Positions 44,780 to 50,306 of a DNA stretch of 50,306 nt are shown here, piece after piece. Positions within the stretch are counted from its first letter, which is position 1. Every line of letters begins with the position of its first letter. The notes under the pieces are model-generated. The model saw nothing but the letters and a program-made list of their open reading frames with translations. It was not told the DNA's origin and searched no databases. Source of the DNA: Fragilaria radians (taxonomy: Eukaryota > Bacillariophyta > Fragilariophyceae > Fragilariales > Fragilariaceae); NCBI GenBank assembly GCA_900642245.1, contig CAAAJI010000029.1, positions 1,425-51,730 on the forward strand, read 5' to 3'. A program made the translations under genes and the position numbers.

Positions 44780-44853
44780 TTCTGTAGGGCTAGTGACAAC
44801 TGTTTAATCTGAATGAGAGGCAGGATAATTGTAATGTTGCATTTTGCTTATTC

Positions 44854-46230
44854 TTAAACAACAACTTTTGAATAAACAACATTACAAAAATTGTGTTCAT
44901 TTAATCCTTTGAGCATCTTTATCTTATCTGGATACTTACCTCTTGACAAAGCCACGTACAACTGTCCATGTGGGGGGTGATTCCAAGTATACACCTACCT
45001 GATTGAAAGACTGAACATGTGACTTTTTTTGTCATTGCAAATGCACTTGCGACAGGAAACTGTTGCCTGTAAAGAGTAAAAGATAATATTGGATCATCAA
45101 TTTGAAAGAAATTCTAGGTATTTATATTTCTTCTCCAGGATACTTTCCTCCAATGAGCTTGCATCTCAAAATATTTCTGGACAAACTTAAAAGCTGCATT
45201 CTACTTCCATTTGATAACCCTCTTGAGTGATTCATATTTCTAAGGAGCATAACCAACTGTCCATTTTTAAGTTCAAGATCATGTGGAGGAAAGCCTGAAA
45301 GCTGTAATGTCTTAAAGAATTCAACTGGATAAATACCAGCTTCTTCTTCATTAACAAAATCAGCACTAAAATGATGATTTGAATCTCCAGGCATAAGATT
45401 TAAAACCTGACTGTTAATCATCTGTGCATCATCACTTTTGGTGGTGAGAATTCACCCTTTTGTCAAAATTTTGTCCATCACCAAATATGTCATGAAAAAG
45501 GCCTTCTATACTATTTCCCATGGCCACCATACTATCTGGTATCTCAACATCGTTTCCTCTGGCACCTTCACCAATACTTAGCAAGAAATCTTGAAAATTT
45601 GGATGTGACTGTAATTGCACATTTGTTGTGCATTGAAGTGATATAATCCTATTCCATAATGGTGACATTTTAAGGCACTTCCAAACAGTCTGAGATCTAT
45701 ATCCACAAAGAACAACTGGAAGAATCTGTCTAAAGTCACATCCAAATAGAAGTACTTTACCGCCAAATGGCTCATTATTTCCCAAAGCATCTTGCAAAAT
45801 TCTGTCAACAGCTTCAATTGCAAATCTGGAAGCCATTGGAGCTCCATTCATCCCATATTATGAGATGGGCATTGTGTTATGTCTGAGCAATTTTTGATCT
45901 TGGTCCAAAGTTGCAAGTACTTGTCTCATTAACTTCCAAAGGAATTGCCAAAGTTGAATGCGCAGTTTTGCCTTCATCAAGATGCAATTTCACTACTTGC
46001 CATTGCCATACAGTTGAAACCCACACTCTGTAAAATCTTCAAAATAGTATTATAAAGATATGTCTCACCAGTACCACCAGGTCCATCAATGAAAAACATT
46101 TTTTCCTGTATATTGTCTGAATATCTAACAATTGCACAAAATAGATCAAATATGGGGGTTTGATTATCATTCAAGGATTGAACAACATCTTCCTTAATGA
46201 GAGCGTTTACCAGCTTAATATCACAACCAG
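44854..46230 (-). pseudogene. Helitron-type Pif1 helicase, decayed
   Basis: The minus strand shows Pif1/Helitron helicase motifs in the right order but in different frames. FFIDGPGGTGETYLYNTIL is motif I, with Glu where the ATP-binding Lys should be. It is followed by ASSEIAS and GKTAHSTLAIP. Next is LIIWDE (Walker B), then APMASRFAIEAVDRIL and PFGGKVLLFGCDFRQILPVV (motif III). Later come the two C-terminal parts, GQLVMLLRNMNHSRGLSNGSR and, after another frame change, FPVASAFAMT and HGQLYVALSR leading to a natural end VVYSK at 44854. Stops, frameshifts and the Lys-to-Glu change show it is inactive. No Rep/HUH nuclease domain was seen upstream, so the element is truncated. Confidence 0.85.
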
Positions 46231-47539
46231 AATCGCCCTTACTACCAGTTTTGATGCTTGTCTTACTATCTTAACATTGCCTAAATGATTTGCTTTCACT
46301 ATTTCTATTCTATAATTTTGGAAAAGGAAAGACTGAGATGATTTTCTCTCAAGATACTTTGATTGGGATACCAATGAGCACGATGCAAAGTTTTTTTCTT
46401 TTTCCAGCCCTTGCATGTTTTTTGATCAAGAAAACTTAGTTGAAACTAGTTCATATACGAGAAGAAAAAATCCAATGATTGAGAAAATGCTTGTTCACAC
46501 TGTCTTGTTGTTATTCTGAGTGAAAATGGGATGATGATTATTTAGCTACTATCTGAGAAACTTTTTCTAGCAACTCTTCTAGTGCTAGGGGCTCCATCTT
46601 GTATCCATCTCCTCCCCTCTAGTCTCTAATTCTCTTTATAACGTGCAGATCTTGTTTGACTATCATAGACTCCATGTGACAATGATAGAACATTTTCAAC
46701 AAATAGCTTGTTGAAAATAGGCATCCACTTCTTTGCTATAGAAATGAATTACTCTTCATCTCTTGAAAATGAAAAAAAGTGTATGTAATGTGCAAAGATA
46801 GCATATATCTTATATTTCAGATGTACAAGATTTCTGATTCACATCGACAATCTATCTCTACGCACTAAGCGTAACGCTCGATTGATTTTGTTGTCACTGA
46901 CATGATGAGACGTACTCAATGGGTCCCTGGGGAGGGCAATTTTGCCCTTGCAGTACATATATCCTTTCTCTATATTTGCACCTCCAACCAGTTTCACCGG
47001 AGTCTGAAGACTTCAGCTACATTTACGGAGGAGTTTTATTCCTAGTAAACCTGAATTAACTTCTGATTGAGCAACTGATGGGATTTATTAGCAATTCATT
47101 TACCACAAACAAGTAAATTAAAGCCAGATCTGTAATCTTGGTCCAATAGATCTTTTGAGAGGGCAAACTTTCAATTTTTTCTCTCTAACCAGAGATCGAA
47201 AAAAACCTCTAGTCAGTATTGATGTAGTAGAACGTTGGGTGACGTATAGCCATGATTTGCTAAAGATAACCATATTATCGCCTTTGGGCTCCTTCAATAC
47301 ATATCGAAGACGCATCAATAATAAATCCATTAATTTGCCAATAACATTCAACGGTAAAATCAAAGATGTGTGTTTTATAACTTTAATGAATTCTTTGATG
47401 TGGCTACGTAAGATTGGGAGTAAGAGACCAAAACTAAAGAGTACCCTACCCATTATCCAGCCGGTAATTCAATAGGCTCTGACTTTTTTGGCTTGAGAAG
47501 GACCTCAATTTAGGTTCAAATAATGGATGAAATTCCTTA
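46231..47539. other. Gap upstream of the helicase pseudogene
   Basis: If the Helitron were complete, its Rep domain should lie here on the minus strand, but I found no HUH motif. A 111-codon minus frame (47118-47453) and a 106-codon plus frame (47155-47475) overlap each other and match nothing I know. Confidence 0.35.
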
Positions 47540-48350
47540 CTATACAAATGTTGTCTGCTTTGAATTTTTTTCATCGGTCCAGAGGGTTGCATTGTCAGGG
47601 TTATAATCTTTTTCTTCCTTTTCAAGAAGAGATTCTGTTTTGCTACCAGAATCCTCAATTACGACTTCATGAGCATCAGTATGCTCTGGTTTTGCCTTCA
47701 AATGGTGGTCTGCGATCCAGAAATAGATAACGTTCATGAAACCAGGGAAGAAAATCATCACAAAGAGAAGTTCGAACCTGATATTTGCTTGAAGAGGCTT
47801 GAATAAGATACCCCCCATCCATGCCAAAGGCTCAGAAAATCCCCAAATGAAAAAGTACATGAGCAATTTGACAACCGTTAGTATCAATAGCCATGCCATA
47901 ACTTGGTGCAGCCAATGCGTATATGCACTTGGGCCACTGTAAACGCCTGAATTTTGTAAAGATGTCCACCCAAAACGATTTGAATAGATATCCAGTAGAT
48001 ATAGGAGAAAGATAGAGAGTGCTAAACCTAGCGTTGTGTCAATCAGAAAAGAAATTCCATACCATGCACACTGATCTTCAAGAACGGAGTCGCCTCGGAT
48101 ATTATTTGAAATGACAGCTGCAATAACCATGTTTAGGACGTGTGCATAACAAGCCCCAAAACCTTGCTTGGAAACATCAAGAAACCATGTCTGAAAAGTT
48201 CGACGGAGGCCTTTCATTCATCCTCTTGATCCATAACGACAGCAAGGCAAACAATGCTAGCATCATTTGCACAAGGACTGTAAAGAAGTCTTCATGATCA
48301 TAAATTTTACAGACCTCTGCATCCTCGTTTCCATTAGCCTCGTCACTCAT
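47540..48350 (-). CDS. STIMATE (TMEM110)-family ER membrane protein, apparent 1-base frameshift
   Basis: The main frame begins at an ATG at 48217 and reads MKGLRRTFQTWFLDVSKQGFG. In animals STIMATE regulates store-operated calcium entry at ER-plasma membrane junctions. WFLDVSKQ-x-x-G matches that family, as do CAWYGISFLIDTTLGLALS and FPGFMNVIYFWIADHHL. The expected first membrane helix is missing from this frame. It lies upstream in another frame starting at ATG 48350 (MSDEANGNED, then LVQMMLALFALLSLWIKR). Removing one A from GAAAGG near 48217 joins them into about 269 residues. Four to five membrane segments and an acidic tail result. The extra base may be an assembly error, a true lesion or something else. 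Confidence 0.78.
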
Positions 48351-49640
48351 AGTTTAATGGATCAATAATTTCCCTGTTCCTAACACAATCAAACGAACGA
48401 ACTCTCTTAACCGACAGGTTTCATACTCACGAGTACGTAGCACTAAAAAATAGCTGAGCATTTAGGTGAGTACCAATACTTTACGGAGGGCTTTGGTCGG
48501 AATTAAATTCAAAAATTGCAATGCAGTGTTTTTGGTTGGAGTATCGATATTGGATATCAGCTTTTTGTGCAATAAAAGGGATGGTGTACATACAATAAAT
48601 ACCAAAGCAGGATTAACAGTGACAGTAGCAATTCTAAGATTCTATTTTTCGCTGCGATTTTAGATTTTTTATTTTAGAACAGACATAGGGGGTCCAAATT
48701 ATAAATCTAATCATTTAATTGATAACTTAGTTGAACAATATTTCAAGTTAATTCAATGCAAGCCGCACTGTAAATGCCGAAAGAAACTTAACTCAGAAGA
48801 CGAGCCTTAAATTGATTGCCAAATTACCTGAAATTGCCAAAAAAACCTTCTGCAAATATGGGTTAGCTCTTTACTATAGAACTGTAGAAAGACATCTCTA
48901 TAAACAAGAGAGCCAACTCAAAAAATCAAGACAAGATAAGTCTACCAAAAGAGGAATGACATAGCTTTGGAAATGTAAAAGATTTAAGAACCATTTTGCA
49001 TGATCCCTCGTCAGGCTACTTCCATAAACTTTCAATATGAATTGTTAAAGGGGGAGAAAACACTTCTAAACACTTAGCTCCCCCTACTGGAGAATAGTTT
49101 GCAATTTTTTATGCTGAATCCTATGCTGAACAACTATGGGATAAGCATGGAAATAGTGATAAATCTTAAAATTTTATCAGATCCTGGGACGCGTAAATGT
49201 CCTAAAAGTTTGTAGCTTGCGTATTCTGCAATTTAAAATCTATATTTTTAATCATGAAGCCTTCTATGTAAGCTTCATCGACATGCCGGGGTCCTGTCAA
49301 TCACCAAAGACAGCACAAGACCAGAATTTTATAAGGAGTTATCGACAAGGATGACGGCGAAGATGCTAAACAAGGGATACGTATTAAAGATGTCAACTTC
49401 ATCAAAAAGTTTCAACGAATGAAAGACTTGTAACCCGTCCAAGACATACAGACATTGCAAGTCATCTAGATGGAAAGTTAAAGCTTCTATATCAGCAGCA
49501 ATATCAAAGCCAGTACCAATCCAACATCAAAGAATGAGAAACAGCTAATACTGGTACAGAATCTACTAATCTCAAAGTTTGGGATCAACCAGATTATCTG
49601 AAGGAATGCTTAGCTTATTTCAGGCACTAGGGTTGGGTAT
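48351..49640. other. AT-rich stretch, no gene identified
   Basis: The left part is the promoter side of the STIMATE gene. A 65-codon plus frame (48466-48663) is not credible. From about 49100 rightward the minus strand may already be decayed copia polyprotein, but the only supportable piece is listed next. Confidence 0.35.
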
Positions 49641-50306
49641 TCAAGAATAGTCATTGCTTGTCACACTTACTCCTGGAACTGGCATCATGTATAACTCGGG
49701 TAAAGTTTCATTAAAGTCAGCGCCTAGGACTTGTTTGCAACTGTACTACACAAGTCTGGCGCCAAAGACTCAATTTCTTTTAATGATAAAGATCCACATT
49801 CATTTCATCGACTTTCGGGGATAACTTCTTTCTTAATAATGTTCAAGTTGTTATTATAATTTATGTTCTTTAACCCCTTGCTAATTGCTTCTTTCAATTT
49901 GTTTATATCAACTTGATTGTCACGATGCAGTGCCTCATGCCTCATCAAAGATTGTGGGTTTGTTGATAACGTTTGCGCATGATGGAAGACTCACTTGATC
50001 TAATTGAACCCCCTTCCTTGATTCAATTCTTCAACAACTCAAATTCTGCTGGGTTAAAATTACTCTCTAAAAGTCTCATCTGTCGATATACATTCTTGCT
50101 CACAAAATCTTCCTTTTCCTTCGTGTTTGTGACCTTTGGACTTCTTATTTAACTTCACTAAAATTCAAAAGACTTAACTCATCATCATCATTATTTGTAC
50201 TCTCAGGAATTGGGGCTTTCTTCACAATCCAATCTTTATGTTACGTGCCTAACAAAGGCACACACATAACATTCGATAAATATTGTTAGCTTGATTGACT
50301 GACCAT
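49641..50306 (-). mobile_element. Probable Ty1/copia reverse-transcriptase relic
   Basis: On the minus strand at 49678-49768 the frame reads GARLV, a stop, then CKQVLGADFNETLPELY. That fits the start of the copia reverse transcriptase domain (usually KARLVA-x-G-x-x-Q-x-x-G-x-DF-x-E-T). Further on, at about 49440, comes a DIEALTFHLDDLQ stretch like DVETAFLxGxLEE. Stops and frame changes are frequent. The element appears to extend past the right edge of the window. The resemblance is real but short, so confidence is moderate. Confidence 0.5.

Larger units (their letters stand above)
44565..44853. other. Gap with a tRNA-like relic and a possible Helitron end
   Basis: This short stretch lies between the DDX47 stop and the 3' end of the helicase pseudogene. 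It holds the tRNA-like piece at 44668-44710 and the candidate Helitron 3' end at 44745-44779, both listed separately. Confidence 0.5.

Noticed and set aside
47118..47475. Opposing 111- and 106-codon frames
   Set aside because: They are mirror frames of the same bases. Neither matches a Helitron Rep or other family.

Overview
The window is AT-rich nuclear DNA of a eukaryotic alga, most likely a diatom or a close stramenopile relative. The genes are compact with very few introns: a 65-bp intron in phosphofructokinase and a 63-bp intron in anthranilate phosphoribosyltransferase. The Trp enzyme carries an N-terminal signal peptide ending in Ser-Ala-Phe, like the diatom plastid-targeting ASAFAP motif. 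One protein has an ER signal followed by a twin-arginine thylakoid-lumen signal. Plant-type PFK, a STIMATE-family protein, a PNS1/choline-transporter-like protein and a Ty1/copia element fit a diatom. The exact species cannot be read from the sequence.

Layout, left to right. 1.3-2.0 kb: Ty1/copia relic (minus). 3.15-3.83 kb: thylakoid-lumen protein, needing a one-base correction. 5.3-8.1 kb: large WW-domain protein (minus). 11.0-12.1 kb: HMG-box protein (minus). 13.1-15.2 kb: decayed reverse-transcriptase retroelement (minus). 15.6-16.6 kb: organelle-type methyltransferase behind a 15-G run. 17.6-19.2 kb: two-exon PFK with an N-terminal membrane segment. 22.2-23.2 kb: a small unknown protein and a four-helix membrane protein. 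26.0-29.4 kb: plastid anthranilate phosphoribosyltransferase and a choline-transporter-like protein (both minus). 32.3-33.1 kb: phosphoserine phosphatase. 33.9-35.7 kb: secretory tandem-SET protein (minus). 39.5-40.7 kb: RluA-type pseudouridine synthase (minus). 41.9-44.6 kb: a sulfotransferase and the DDX47/Rrp3 RNA helicase, head to head. 44.85-46.2 kb: Pif1-type Helitron helicase pseudogene (minus). 47.5-48.35 kb: STIMATE-family protein (minus), also needing a one-base correction. 49.7 kb: probable second copia relic (minus).

The genes do not form a pathway or operon. They are ordinary housekeeping genes (glycolysis, Trp and Ser synthesis, rRNA and RNA modification, membrane transport) separated by long AT-rich gaps that hold decayed transposable elements. 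All four transposon relics that could be identified read on the minus strand. I see no clear novel multi-gene system. The most unusual items are the two conserved-looking genes that each need the same one-base (+1) frame change, the phase-0 stop-free 63-bp intron in the Trp gene, the membrane-anchored PFK, the secreted tandem-SET protein, and two tRNA-like relics.
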